Assembly: GCA_007745635.1 (NCBI GenBank) | Contig: CP036272.1 | Span: 2,089,900-2,153,899, forward strand | Length of the DNA: 64,000 nucleotides | Reading direction: 5' to 3' | Origin: Stieleria bergensis | GTDB taxonomy: Bacteria > Planctomycetota > Planctomycetia > Pirellulales > Pirellulaceae | In this document: positions 37,530 to 46,076 of the stretch, piece by piece | How positions within the stretch are numbered: the first letter of the stretch is position 1 | Layout: each line of letters opens with the position of its first letter | The notes under the pieces: generated by a model | What the model was told of the DNA's origin: nothing | What the model saw: only the letters and a program-made list of their open reading frames with translations | The model's database searches: none | Made by a program: the position numbers and the translations under genes

Positions 37530-37822
37530 GACGTGGTGAAAGTGCGTTTGATTGACCCGGTGGATTGAAATGGCTTGGTTTTGAGGGCTTTAGATTTGGT
37601 AATGGCATGCCGCTAGCCGGATCGAGTTTGAACGTCTCGATTTTTCTGCCCATCGGTCGTGGCCCCGTTGTTGTCAATCATGGGGGTGGCCGCTGGTGTG
37701 ATTGCCGCTTGTGCGGAGTAAATTGGTGCGTGCAAACACAGCACCCTACGATTCTCGTCGAGCAATTCCAACGTTTATTGTGACCTCCTCCTTCGTGCTC
37801 TTCGCGTCCTTCGTGGTTTATT
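37530..37822. repeat. Dispersed repeat A, copy 1 (293 bp)
   Basis: Nearly identical to 39017-39309, with about six single-base differences by eye (about 98% identity) and no indel. The differences include one that changes the encoded residue in the longest shared frame, giving no sign of coding constraint. The right end is the 35-bp motif shared with a third site at 38366-38400. Confidence 0.95.
37786..37820. repeat. 35-bp HEGHE-type motif, copy 1
   Basis: TCCTCCTTCGTGCTCTTCG then (C/T)GTCCTTCGTGGTTTA; on the minus strand it reads as an ACCACGAAGGACACGAAG-type string. Further copies are at 38366-38400 and 39273-39307. The same string is one I recall from intergenic DNA of many unrelated environmental bacteria (memory, not checked). 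Confidence 0.85.
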
Positions 37823-37978
37823 GCCGGCTTTGCGACGATTGCAAGTTTCGGTGGACTGTCCCCGGCAGATTATCAGCGTTTGCATTGCCAGCGGCGCTGG
37901 TGTCAGTTTTCTAGTGCAAGGGATTGGGCGAGAAGCCTTGGCGTTCCGTGCATTCCAAGCGGCTCTCCCGAATCCGTT

Positions 37979-38078
37979 GTAGAACACCTACGGCGTTCGG
38001 AGAGGGTGTGCATGGGGCCTGTCCCTAGGGTGCGCTGCGCGACCCTGGGCTATGGGGTAGAACACCTTCGGCGTTCGG
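37979..38078. repeat. 22-bp motif B, copies 1 and 2 (inverted orientation)
   Basis: GTAGAACACCTACGGCGTTC at 37979 and GTAGAACACCTTCGGCGTTC at 38057, one mismatch. They are the reverse complement of the copies at 38179, 38255 and 39371. Each sits next to a hairpin-forming sequence (38024-38049 lies between these two). Confidence 0.9.
38024..38049. repeat. Inverted repeat between motif B copies
   Basis: CCTAGGGT and ACCCTGGG, one G-T pair, flank a GC-rich loop GCGCTGCGCG. It is close in structure to the hairpin at 38209-38234. Confidence 0.8.
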
Positions 38079-38178
38079 AACTCTGGATGCGATTGTGAAA
38101 GCCACCGCCTTGGCTTTGGCAGGTTACTTGGGCGTGTTTCTCTGATCATGTGGTTCGAAGGAACGTCAGCTTGGCCTG

Positions 38179-38276
38179 CCGAACGCCGTAGGTGTTCCAT
38201 TTTCACAGCCCAAGGTCGCGAAGCGCACCTTGGGTCACTGGAACCATCAAATCTCCGAACGCCGTAGGTGTTCTAC
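38179..38276. repeat. 22-bp motif B, copies 3 and 4 (direct orientation)
   Basis: CGAACGCCGTAGGTGTTC at 38180 and the full CGAACGCCGTAGGTGTTCTA at 38256, in the opposite orientation to copies 1 and 2. Between them lies the hairpin 38209-38234. Copy 4 is part of a 68-bp duplication (38239-38306 with 39355-39422). Confidence 0.9.
38209..38234. repeat. Perfect inverted repeat between motif B copies 3 and 4
   Basis: CCCAAGGT and ACCTTGGG form a perfect 8-bp stem around CGCGAAGCGC, which can itself pair. It has the same layout as 38024-38049. Confidence 0.85.
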
Positions 38277-38306
38277 ATGCGGTTTGGGGCACACCGACCA
38301 GAGAGC
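38239..38306. repeat. 68-bp duplication, copy 1
   Basis: Matches 39355-39422 with three mismatches, offset 1116 bp. It includes motif B copy 4 and a GGGGCACACCGACC tail. In both places a GGAGGATGATTG string follows after a variable spacer. Confidence 0.9.
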
Positions 38307-38365
38307 AAGTGTTCTGTGCTGCACATGGACGCTTCGGGGACAGTCCAGGGAGGATGATTGTGTCC

Positions 38366-38400
38366 TCCTCCTTCGTGCTCTTCGTGTCCTTCGTGGTTTA
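38366..38400. repeat. 35-bp HEGHE-type motif, copy 2
   Basis: One base differs from the copies at 37786 and 39273 (GTGTCC against GCGTCC). Here it is not attached to the rest of repeat A, showing that the module moves or is copied independently. Confidence 0.85.
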
Positions 38401-39016
38401 TTCCTCACTGGACCACAATTGCCAGGTGACGCAACCTTTCGTCGCTACCCGCTATGGGGGACGCTTCCACACCATCGATGAATTGGGGGATGTCCCATCT
38501 GTTGTTAAAATTCTTGATGGTCATCTCTGATGATGACTTGATGGACCTTGCAGGGGCGAAGCCGATCAGGCGCCGACGTCCCCGGGACGTCCAGAACTGT
38601 GATCAAGGCCGAGAGTGGCTGGTGACCAACAATCTTGCGGAAGCTCTTTTTAGCGTTGGGCAATGGGGACGGTGGAATGTCCCGTTTCGATCAGTGGCTC
38701 ACGCTGCCCCCATGCTTCACGCTCGTCGTACAAGAGACGGAGTGTTCGACGTCTCGAATCGGGAACACTAATAGGCACTCATTTCCACTAATTGATTAGT
38801 GCTGATAAGTGCTGATTAGCGTTCTCCATTTCCAGCAATTGCCACCATTCGCATTCGAGGCTGTGGACTTGACTTAACAAGCCATCAACCGAGTTCTGAT
38901 GTGGAGACGGATTTTGAGCCTTGATGGGTTGCCTGGTGTTACTTGGGTGTCCAAGGCGTTTTTGAATGGGCGGCTGTGCTAGAAGGGCCGTGCGTTTGAC
39001 GGCTTGGCAGTGTGTT

Positions 39017-39309
39017 GACGCGGTGAGAGTGCGTTTGATTGACCCGGTGGATTGAAATGGCTTGGTTTTGAGGGCTTTAGATTTGGTAATGGCATGCCGC
39101 AAGCCGGATCGAGTTTGAACGTCTCGATTTTTCTGCCCATCGGTCGTGGCCCCGTTGTTGTCAATCATGGGGGTGGTCGCTGGTGTGATTGCCGCTTGTG
39201 CGGAGTAAATTGGTGCGCGCAAGCACAGCACCCTACGATTCTCGTCGAGCAATTCCAACGTTTATTGTGACCTCCTCCTTCGTGCTCTTCGCGTCCTTCG
39301 TGGTTTATT
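39017..39309. repeat. Dispersed repeat A, copy 2 (293 bp)
   Basis: Second copy of the element at 37530-37822, same orientation, 1487 bp away. It ends in copy 3 of the 35-bp motif (39273-39307). Confidence 0.95.
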
Positions 39310-39354
39310 CCTGGTTTCCGTTACGATTGCAGACAGACGCGATCATCAAGTCAT

Positions 39355-39422
39355 TGGAACCATCAAACCTCCGAACGCCGTAGGTGTTCTACATGCAGTT
39401 TGGGGCACACCGACCGGAGAGC
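39355..39422. repeat. 68-bp duplication, copy 2, with motif B copy 5
   Basis: Pairs with 38239-38306. Motif B (CGAACGCCGTAGGTGTTCTA) is at 39371-39392. The flanks differ from those of copy 1, so the boundaries of the duplicated unit are sharp. Confidence 0.9.
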
Positions 39423-39668
39423 TTTCCCCGGAGGATGATTGGGATTCCCTTCTTCGGGAGCACGCCAGTGAGGCAGAGTGAATTTTGCTGCTTGGCCGTC
39501 GCGTTTGCACGGCTTGTTCGTTGACTGCGCAGCAGCGAACATTTGATCTTTGGCAATTCGGCCCGTAACAGATTAAGCGCCGCCGATCGACCTGTCGGAA
39601 TGAGAGGCTGGTGATGCTATGATGTGGCTTGATTGATTCACTGCCACAACATGGGATAATTCCGAGCG

Positions 39669-40445
39669 ATGGAAATTAAAGGAAAAGCCGCTGTAGTTAC
39701 CGGAGCCAGTCGCGGAGTGGGGCAAGCGACGGCCATTGAATTGGCGACCCAGGGCTGTGATTTGGTCTTAGTGCATCGCAATTCGGAGTCGGATGCAGAA
39801 GCAACTGCGCAGCAGGCTCGTGCATTGGGCGTCCAGGCATTTGTTGTTCAAGCCGACGTCAGCCAAGATCAGGACTGCCGCCGAATTGCCGACACAGCAC
39901 AGCAGCAGATTGGTCATTTAGAGATCGTCGTCAATAACGCCGGCACGACCAAGTTCATTCATCACCACGATGTCGAATCGGTTTGCGTCGATGATTGGCA
40001 CCGCATGATGGATGTCAACGTGATGGGGCCTTTTCAAGTGTTCCGTGCTTGTTTGCCTTTGTTGCAGGCAGCAGACTCAGCCGAAGTGGTGAACGTAGCC
40101 AGTATTGCGGGGCTCACTTTTCCCGGCAGTTCGATTCCCTATGGAGCGTCCAAGGCAGCGCTGATCAATCTGACACTTTCATTGGCCCGGGCGTTTGGAC
40201 CGGATCAAATCAGAGTCAATGCGATTGCCCCTGGTTTCATAGACGGGCAATGGTTGCAGCAAGGTTTGGGGGAACGTTTTTCGGAGATCAAGCAGGCCGT
40301 GGTGCAGTCCAATCCCTTGCAAGCGGTTTGCCAGCCGGCCGATGTGGCCGCAGCGATTCTGTCGGTGATTCAGGGTTCGGATTTAATGACCGGCGCCACG
40401 TTGACCGTCGACGGGGGCCAGATCCTGGGCAGCCCTGTTTTGTAA
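39669..40445 (+). CDS. SDR-family oxidoreductase (FabG-like)
   Basis: 258 residues, classical short-chain dehydrogenase. The cofactor motif is TGASRGVG (11-18), NNAG at 89-92, and the catalytic tetrad is Asn117, Ser145, Tyr158 and Lys162 (SSIPYGASKAAL). The C-terminal AIAPGFIDGQWL and SDLMTGATLTVDGGQ blocks are standard. An Arg at 37 in the VHRNSE loop after beta-2 suggests a preference for NADP(H). It resembles 3-oxoacyl-ACP reductases, but no fatty-acid genes are near, so the substrate is open. It converges with the giant AAA+ gene across 71 bp that contain the dispersed 21-bp motif at 40467. Confidence 0.9.
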   Translation: MEIKGKAAVVTGASRGVGQATAIELATQGCDLVLVHRNSESDAEATAQQARALGVQAFVVQADVSQDQDCRRIADTAQQQIGHLEIVVNNAGTTKFIHHHDVESVCVDDWHRMMDVNVMGPFQVFRACLPLLQAADSAEVVNVASIAGLTFPGSSIPYGASKAALINLTLSLARAFGPDQIRVNAIAPGFIDGQWLQQGLGERFSEIKQAVVQSNPLQAVCQPADVAAAILSVIQGSDLMTGATLTVDGGQILGSPVL

Positions 40446-40466
40446 TCCCCGTTGGTGTGTGTGCCC

Positions 40467-40487
40467 ATCAGCCGTTTTGGCGTTCGC
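40467..40487. repeat. Dispersed 21-bp motif, copy 1
   Basis: TCAGCCGTTTTGGCGTTCGC (preceded by A) recurs at 51958-51978, and both are followed by an ACGGTT. Both copies lie in gaps next to gene ends. It resembles a dispersed repeat that I recall from Rhodopirellula-type genomes; that comparison is from memory. Confidence 0.7.
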
Positions 40488-40516
40488 ACGGTTTGGGGAC
40501 TGGGGAGTTTGCGGAA

Positions 40517-43500
40517 TCATGACGGGGTTGCTGGCGGCGGTGGCGGCGCTGGGGCGCCGTCGGGAGCGGCCGATAGCAGGGAACTCTCCATGCTTTTGCA
40601 CTGCTCCTCAAAGGCCTCCAGCTGCTCACGCAACCGACTGAGGTCTTTTCCAGTGTCCAGCGATTCGTCCAGAATCGGGCGCAACCATTCCTGCATCAAG
40701 TGGAATTGTCCTTTGACCAAATCGACTAACACGCGCGGTACCTTGTGCTGCACAAAGACACGTTGATCTGGGGGCTCCTGCGTCGCTTGTTGTTTGCCCA
40801 GTTGCTCGATCTGCTGACCGGTCGAACGCAGCGTGTCGGTAATCTCGGTAGCGGATGAACTCAGGCTATGGCGCAAGGCGTCCATTCGCTGGTCCATTCG
40901 TTCTTCGGTCGCGTCTCGGCCGATGGCAACTGCTTTGGAGATCACGGCGCGGATGGATTCCAAGCCATCTCGCATCGACGCCAATTGACGCATCAGCTGA
41001 CCTGCCTGGTCGTCACTGTCCATGCCTTGCATGCGAGTCGATTCGACGAAGGAGTACTTGATGCTATCCCAGCGTTCTTGCTCTTCGGCGGTCAGGATGC
41101 CCATCAGTTCTTTGAACTTCAGCACATTGGCTTCGTTGTCGGTTGTCAGCGTTTGAGCGTCCTGTTCGTAGCTGCTGACGATCAGTGATTGCAACTCTTG
41201 TTGATTCATCACACCGGCAACCTTCTCGGCGATACGATTCATATTCCGATAGCTACCCTGCAGCTTAAACGGTGGTTCGGTCCGATAGGCGTCGGCTTGG
41301 GCAGCGCTGCGAATGTAGGCTCGGTTGACACGCAGCACCACGTCACGGACCTGCATCAGTTTGCGCATCACTTCAAACATGTCTCGGACTTGGTCCATCG
41401 ACAGGTTGCTTTTGATCTCAATGCCTTCCATGGTGTCACGTTGTGCAGCGCGAATGATGGCACGAGCATCTTCAGGGGCGGCTGATGAGAGCGGCGCGAG
41501 TGTGACGTTGCTGGTCAGGCAGTTTTCCAGGTAACTCATTTCGAAGGCGTCGGAGCTGTCGCCGATGATTTCACCCAGGTTATACACGTCGGCTCGGTTG
41601 GACAGCATGTCGGGGATCTGAAATCGCTCGCCGCTTTCAGTGTAGGGGTTACCCGCCATGACGACAGCGACGCGACGGCCACGCAGGTCATAGGTTCGCG
41701 TGCGACCTTTGTTGACACCTTCGATCTTTCGTGTCGCGTCACAGAGCGAAATGAACTTCTGCAAAAACTCAGGGTGCGTGTGCTGGATATCGTCCAGATA
41801 CAGCATCACATTATCGCCCATTTCTAAGGCCAAATTCAATCGTTCGACTTCTTCTTTGGCAGCCGCGTTGGGGGCCTCGGCAGGGTCGAGCGAGGTGACT
41901 TGGTGTCCAATCGCGGGGCCATTGATTTTCATGAACACCAAACCAAGTCGGTTGGCGATGTATTCCATCAACGTTGTTTTGCCGTAACCCGGTGGGCTGA
42001 TCAGCAACAGCAAACCCATGCGGTCGGTGCGTTTGTTTTCGCCTGCGGCGCCCATTTGTTTGGCAAGGTTGTCACCGATTAAGGGCAGGTAGACTTCGTC
42101 CAGCAACAGGTTCCGCACAAAGCTGGTCAAGACACGGGGCTTGAACTCGTCCAGTCGCATTTCATCACGAGACTGATCGACCAAGTGATTCTTGGTTTTA
42201 TGCAAGGCTCTAAAGCGAGGCACAACATCTTGCCGGTATTCGTTGAGGCGTTGTGACAGTTGATGGTAGTGAACCACCATCTTGCCCTGCTCAATGCGTG
42301 GATGGCTGCCCACTAATCCTTCCAATTGAATGGCGGTCTGCGATTCGATCGTCTTGGTGTTCGTCGTGCCACCGATCAGGATGATCCAGGCGAGTTCATT
42401 CAAATAGAGTTCGGGTGGATCAATCGCATCGGGCTGGCCATGTGAATCCAGATAAGCCTGCGCCCAGTTGCGCGCCAAGACAAAGGACTTGGTGATGTCG
42501 GACGACGTGGTTTTTAGAGCGGCATCGAGTAGGGTTTGGCGATCGCTGGTTGCCACCGAATCCAGGAAGTCTTGGAATAACTCGGTGGCCCGTTTGCTGA
42601 TCGCCGTCTTGCGGCCAGAGCTGATCAGTTCTTCGAACAGGTAATCGGCGATGCCCTGTTCTGTCACCGACGCATCGAACAGTGTTTGCCACTGATCGCG
42701 ATCATCTGCGGCAAGTCGAGTCAGGCGATCGCGGAAGTCCTGGGCTGGTTTGGCTTTGGGATAGGCTTTGGCCAGTTTTGCGAAGCCGGCGATCCAGTCC
42801 GACATCGCCTTACGAGTCTTGGGGATCAGGATTTTGTTGAACCATAGCAAGGCGGCAACGCGCGTCGTCGCAGGATGGCTTAGCAGGCTCATCGTTTCAT
42901 CGATCTGCGCCATCGCCTTCAAGATCATTGCCGCGTCGTGGTCGTGCACCCCTTTGGCGTAGCCTTCGTCGAAGCGTCCGCCCCATTGCGACTGAACCCA
43001 AGCGGCATCAATTTGATCGGCTTTGGGAAGCGTGCCAGCGTTGCCAGCGGACAGGAACAAGTCGCCGGCCAGGTATTCAGCCCGATAGAGCGAACTGTTC
43101 TCGCTGACCAGTTCTTGGTCCCAAAGATCCTTGGCTTCGGTCAGCGCGGGATCGACCAGGGGCTCGAAGAACTGCGTCCCCGTTAAGTGCAAGCAAATCT
43201 GGCCGTCACGCAAGACGGTAGTTAAATCCAAGGGTTGCGTGTTGACAGCGAAACGTTGCTTGCCCAGACGGATGATGTCTCCGCCGTCTTCGTACAGCTC
43301 TTGACGGTCCTTGAGCTGTCGCAGTGAGTCTTCGCGAATGGTTTTGAGGCGGCTTTGCAAGTCTCCGACACGAACGGCGTCATCCATCTCTTGCAATTGG
43401 TCGATGATGTCACGGACCTTTTCGACCATCAAGTCGCCGGCGAAGTAGGCGGCGATATCATCCGCTGAATCCATGGCGCGAACGCGATTGTCGATTCCTT

Positions 43501-45799
43501 TTAGGATGCGACTGGCGGCCGAGGCCAGCGACTCTGCGCGGCGGTTGCGTTTTTCGATCAGCTGGACTTTGCGTGATTCAAAGGCAGCATAGACCTCTTC
43601 GCGGCGGACGGCGATTTTCTCCAAAAAGTCATCGAACTCGGCGAACCGACCTTCGAGATCTTCCAGCTGGACCATGATCTTGGTCAGGTATTCGTCACAG
43701 CGTTCGGGAGTTTCGCTGACGTCGAGGTAGCCAGCGGTGGTTTGTTCCAAGAGCTTCAATTGCGAGGCGAACTCTGCCCTGCCCTCAGCGCCGACCAGTT
43801 CCGTGGTGCGCGCCTTAAGTGAACTGCGGACGCGATTCACGCTGGCGAACACTTCGCCAATGGCGTCGATGATTTCCGTTCGTTTGGTGGCGTCGTCGAT
43901 CCGCAGGTTGCTGACGGTTTCGGTCAGCATTTCCAATTGAGATGCAGCGGCATCGATCTTTTCGCCAAGCGTTTTGGATTCAGTGGCGGTGCCAACGGTT
44001 GCGACTTGTTGGGAGGCTTCTTCGACTCGTTGAATGTAGGGATCTAGCGATCCTGGTGTGAGCAGGAAGTCGACGCAGCGGCGGCTGAGACGTTCGCTGC
44101 GTTCAGCGGTTTCCGTTTCCAGTTGCTCGGCCAGCGTCTCGTCAACGTAACGCAGTTCCCTCAAGCCTAAGGCGTGTCCGCGTTGCTGACGTAACTGCGC
44201 CAGCATGTCGACGAAGTCATCGATACTTTCGAAGCGACTGCGTTCGATTTGTTTAAACAGGTCCGCAATCGTTTTCTGGACGTGCTTGGTTTGCGATTCT
44301 GTTTCCCGCCGAACACGAACGACTTTGTCAAATTCTTCGACCGCTGCGTTAGAGGCATCGCGAATCTTGGCAACGGGAACGGCCAGCGCGCCGGCTTCCT
44401 CTTTCTCAATCCAGAAGTAGCTGTCGAGGATGTCGGAGGTTTTCTTGCCCAGGTCGACGTACAGCCCTTCGTAGCTGTCGTCTTTATCAATCAGTTGTAA
44501 GACTTCGCTGCATTCTGCCATCCCTTGGACGATTTCTTTGTTGCCAATTTTGAACAACATGGAATCGGTTTGATTTTCGGCAACGTAGTTTGGCCCGGTA
44601 AACGGGGTCTGCCAGATCTGAACGGCATGATGCTTTTGTGGATCTTCTTGAGCTCGAAAGCAGACCATTTCGCCTTTTTCAAAAAACGTCTGCCCGTGGC
44701 AGATCAAGGGCGTGTCAACGGTCTGATTGATCAAGTTGTAACGCAGTTGGACGTAGATGCCAGACTTCTGCGAATAGAACACGTACAGAAAATCTTCGCC
44801 ATTGGACGCGGCGATGGTGCGCTGATAGCGCATATCATTCATGCCGGTGTCAAAGCGTTTGAATTCGCCGGTCTGCAAGTAGTAGCCACCGGGAAAGATC
44901 AGGCCTTGGTCGCCGGGCAGCATCACGCAGGCATCGGCGATTTCGTCAAGTCGAATGGCTTGCTGAATCTTGCGGTTGTAAACCAAGTACCGCGTTTGGG
45001 TTTCTTGATAAGGCGTGATCTTGAACAGGACCAAGTTACCAAGAATCGCGTAGTGGATCTCGGCATCGTCAAGTTTCTGATCAGGGTTGTCGACCGGTTC
45101 AGCATAGATGCCTTCGCCGGAACCCGTGTTGTTTTCGACCTTGATCGTCAAGTCACCGCCGACGGTTTCAACAAAGACGATGTCGTCGATGGAAATGTGC
45201 GGGTGGTCACCGTAGCGATGCTGGTCACGATTGGTTCTTAGCCAGCGGAATTCGTGCTGCGGTGGTTGTTTGACTTCATGCTCACTGCGATTGTCGAGGT
45301 ATTCGATTGCAGTTGGTGAGACCCGCCATTTGAAGGTTTTGATATCGCGTTCGGTTTTTCCAACTTGAAAAACCATGTGCAACATCGGGCCCGCTCGAAA
45401 GAATCGCAGGAACCGAGTGTCTTTGTAAAAGCGATACAGTTCGCCGAAGTCATTGTGGAATCGGTCGTCGCCCACTAAGTCCAGCGATTCGGTGTGGAAC
45501 TGATTATCGGAGAAGCGATACGCCGAGAAAACGTCGCGGAGCCCAATCTCCGTTTTCAGGCCAAACTGGACGTTGTAACCAAAAAGAAAATGATCTCCGA
45601 TCGAGACGATATCACGCGGGATACAGTTGTGTTCTGTGGTGACGCGCTCGGTCGCGATCAGCTTGGTTTCAATATTGCCGAAGACATCGGCGCGAGATTG
45701 ATTCAAGGTGCCGATTCGCTGACGCAAATCGTCTGCTGCATCACGCAATCGATTGCGTAAGACTTCGTAGGTGCCGGCAGCAAGTTGGGAATCAGTCAT
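40517..45799 (-). CDS. Giant AAA+ ATPase (DUF3686, 'DNA repair ATPase' family) of the flotillin operon
   Basis: 1760 residues. The N-terminal third matches the DUF3686-type proteins (LAAGTYEVLRNRLRDA, then RADVFGNIETKLIATERVTTEHNC, then FGYNVQFGLK). A central part of about 500-900 is mostly helical with coiled coil. An AAA+ domain follows with Walker A SPPGYGKT (about residue 1271), Walker B VMLYLDDIQH (about 1330) and MAGNPYTESGERFQIPDMLSNRAD as the sensor region. The C-terminus is again helical and ends Pro-rich. Databases name this family a DNA repair ATPase, a label with little evidence; its constant neighbours are flotillin and NfeD/YqiJ-like genes, suggesting membrane stress or remodelling. 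The start at 45799 is 277 bp from the flotillin stop. Confidence 0.8.
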   Translation of the reverse strand: MTDSQLAAGTYEVLRNRLRDAADDLRQRIGTLNQSRADVFGNIETKLIATERVTTEHNCIPRDIVSIGDHFLFGYNVQFGLKTEIGLRDVFSAYRFSDNQFHTESLDLVGDDRFHNDFGELYRFYKDTRFLRFFRAGPMLHMVFQVGKTERDIKTFKWRVSPTAIEYLDNRSEHEVKQPPQHEFRWLRTNRDQHRYGDHPHISIDDIVFVETVGGDLTIKVENNTGSGEGIYAEPVDNPDQKLDDAEIHYAILGNLVLFKITPYQETQTRYLVYNRKIQQAIRLDEIADACVMLPGDQGLIFPGGYYLQTGEFKRFDTGMNDMRYQRTIAASNGEDFLYVFYSQKSGIYVQLRYNLINQTVDTPLICHGQTFFEKGEMVCFRAQEDPQKHHAVQIWQTPFTGPNYVAENQTDSMLFKIGNKEIVQGMAECSEVLQLIDKDDSYEGLYVDLGKKTSDILDSYFWIEKEEAGALAVPVAKIRDASNAAVEEFDKVVRVRRETESQTKHVQKTIADLFKQIERSRFESIDDFVDMLAQLRQQRGHALGLRELRYVDETLAEQLETETAERSERLSRRCVDFLLTPGSLDPYIQRVEEASQQVATVGTATESKTLGEKIDAAASQLEMLTETVSNLRIDDATKRTEIIDAIGEVFASVNRVRSSLKARTTELVGAEGRAEFASQLKLLEQTTAGYLDVSETPERCDEYLTKIMVQLEDLEGRFAEFDDFLEKIAVRREEVYAAFESRKVQLIEKRNRRAESLASAASRILKGIDNRVRAMDSADDIAAYFAGDLMVEKVRDIIDQLQEMDDAVRVGDLQSRLKTIREDSLRQLKDRQELYEDGGDIIRLGKQRFAVNTQPLDLTTVLRDGQICLHLTGTQFFEPLVDPALTEAKDLWDQELVSENSSLYRAEYLAGDLFLSAGNAGTLPKADQIDAAWVQSQWGGRFDEGYAKGVHDHDAAMILKAMAQIDETMSLLSHPATTRVAALLWFNKILIPKTRKAMSDWIAGFAKLAKAYPKAKPAQDFRDRLTRLAADDRDQWQTLFDASVTEQGIADYLFEELISSGRKTAISKRATELFQDFLDSVATSDRQTLLDAALKTTSSDITKSFVLARNWAQAYLDSHGQPDAIDPPELYLNELAWIILIGGTTNTKTIESQTAIQLEGLVGSHPRIEQGKMVVHYHQLSQRLNEYRQDVVPRFRALHKTKNHLVDQSRDEMRLDEFKPRVLTSFVRNLLLDEVYLPLIGDNLAKQMGAAGENKRTDRMGLLLLISPPGYGKTTLMEYIANRLGLVFMKINGPAIGHQVTSLDPAEAPNAAAKEEVERLNLALEMGDNVMLYLDDIQHTHPEFLQKFISLCDATRKIEGVNKGRTRTYDLRGRRVAVVMAGNPYTESGERFQIPDMLSNRADVYNLGEIIGDSSDAFEMSYLENCLTSNVTLAPLSSAAPEDARAIIRAAQRDTMEGIEIKSNLSMDQVRDMFEVMRKLMQVRDVVLRVNRAYIRSAAQADAYRTEPPFKLQGSYRNMNRIAEKVAGVMNQQELQSLIVSSYEQDAQTLTTDNEANVLKFKELMGILTAEEQERWDSIKYSFVESTRMQGMDSDDQAGQLMRQLASMRDGLESIRAVISKAVAIGRDATEERMDQRMDALRHSLSSSATEITDTLRSTGQQIEQLGKQQATQEPPDQRVFVQHKVPRVLVDLVKGQFHLMQEWLRPILDESLDTGKDLSRLREQLEAFEEQCKSMESSLLSAAPDGAPAPPPPPATPS

Positions 45800-45940
45800 C
45801 GTTGTTGGCAGGCATGGGAATGTCTGTGCGGTGGATTGCCCGGCGGTTCAACTTGATGGATGAACGGCCTGCGGACAAACGCCTGGGCACATGAATCTCG
45901 CCAAGTGGTAGCGTGCGATCCAGTGCCCAGTGCTGTGAAT

Positions 45941-45980
45941 GGGGAGCCAGTGCTGTGAATGGGGAGCCAGTGCTGTGAAT
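45941..45980. repeat. 20-bp tandem duplication between flotillin and AAA+ genes
   Basis: GGGGAGCCAGTGCTGTGAAT occurs twice in a row; the preceding 20 bases (45921-45940) are a degenerate third copy that keeps the second half. It sits in the 277-bp gap and may mark the flotillin 3' end. Confidence 0.9.
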
Positions 45981-46076
45981 GGGCTGTCCCCGAGGGTCGG
46001 TGCCAGTGACCGACCTTTCAATGTCGGGCGGCGGTTCCATTCACGGTGGAATGGAACCGTTACCTGTTAGCCGGTT

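Larger units (their letters stand above)
37455..39668. other. Repeat island without recognisable genes
   Basis: 2.2 kb between the FkbM gene and the SDR gene. It holds two 293-bp copies of one element, five copies of a 22-bp motif, a 68-bp duplication, three copies of a 35-bp motif and two long hairpins, all listed separately. The predicted frames (for example 38788-39258 minus) are polar, low in hydrophobic residues, and span repeat boundaries, so none is called. Confidence 0.8.

Noticed and set aside
37530-37822. Repeat A as a transposon or MITE with terminal inverted repeats
   Set aside because: The two ends are not inverted copies of each other and no target-site duplication is visible.
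38788-39258. 156-residue minus-strand frame within the repeat island
   Set aside because: Spans the edge of repeat A copy 2, is polar and low in hydrophobic residues, and repeat A copy 1 does not keep the same frame beyond the repeat.
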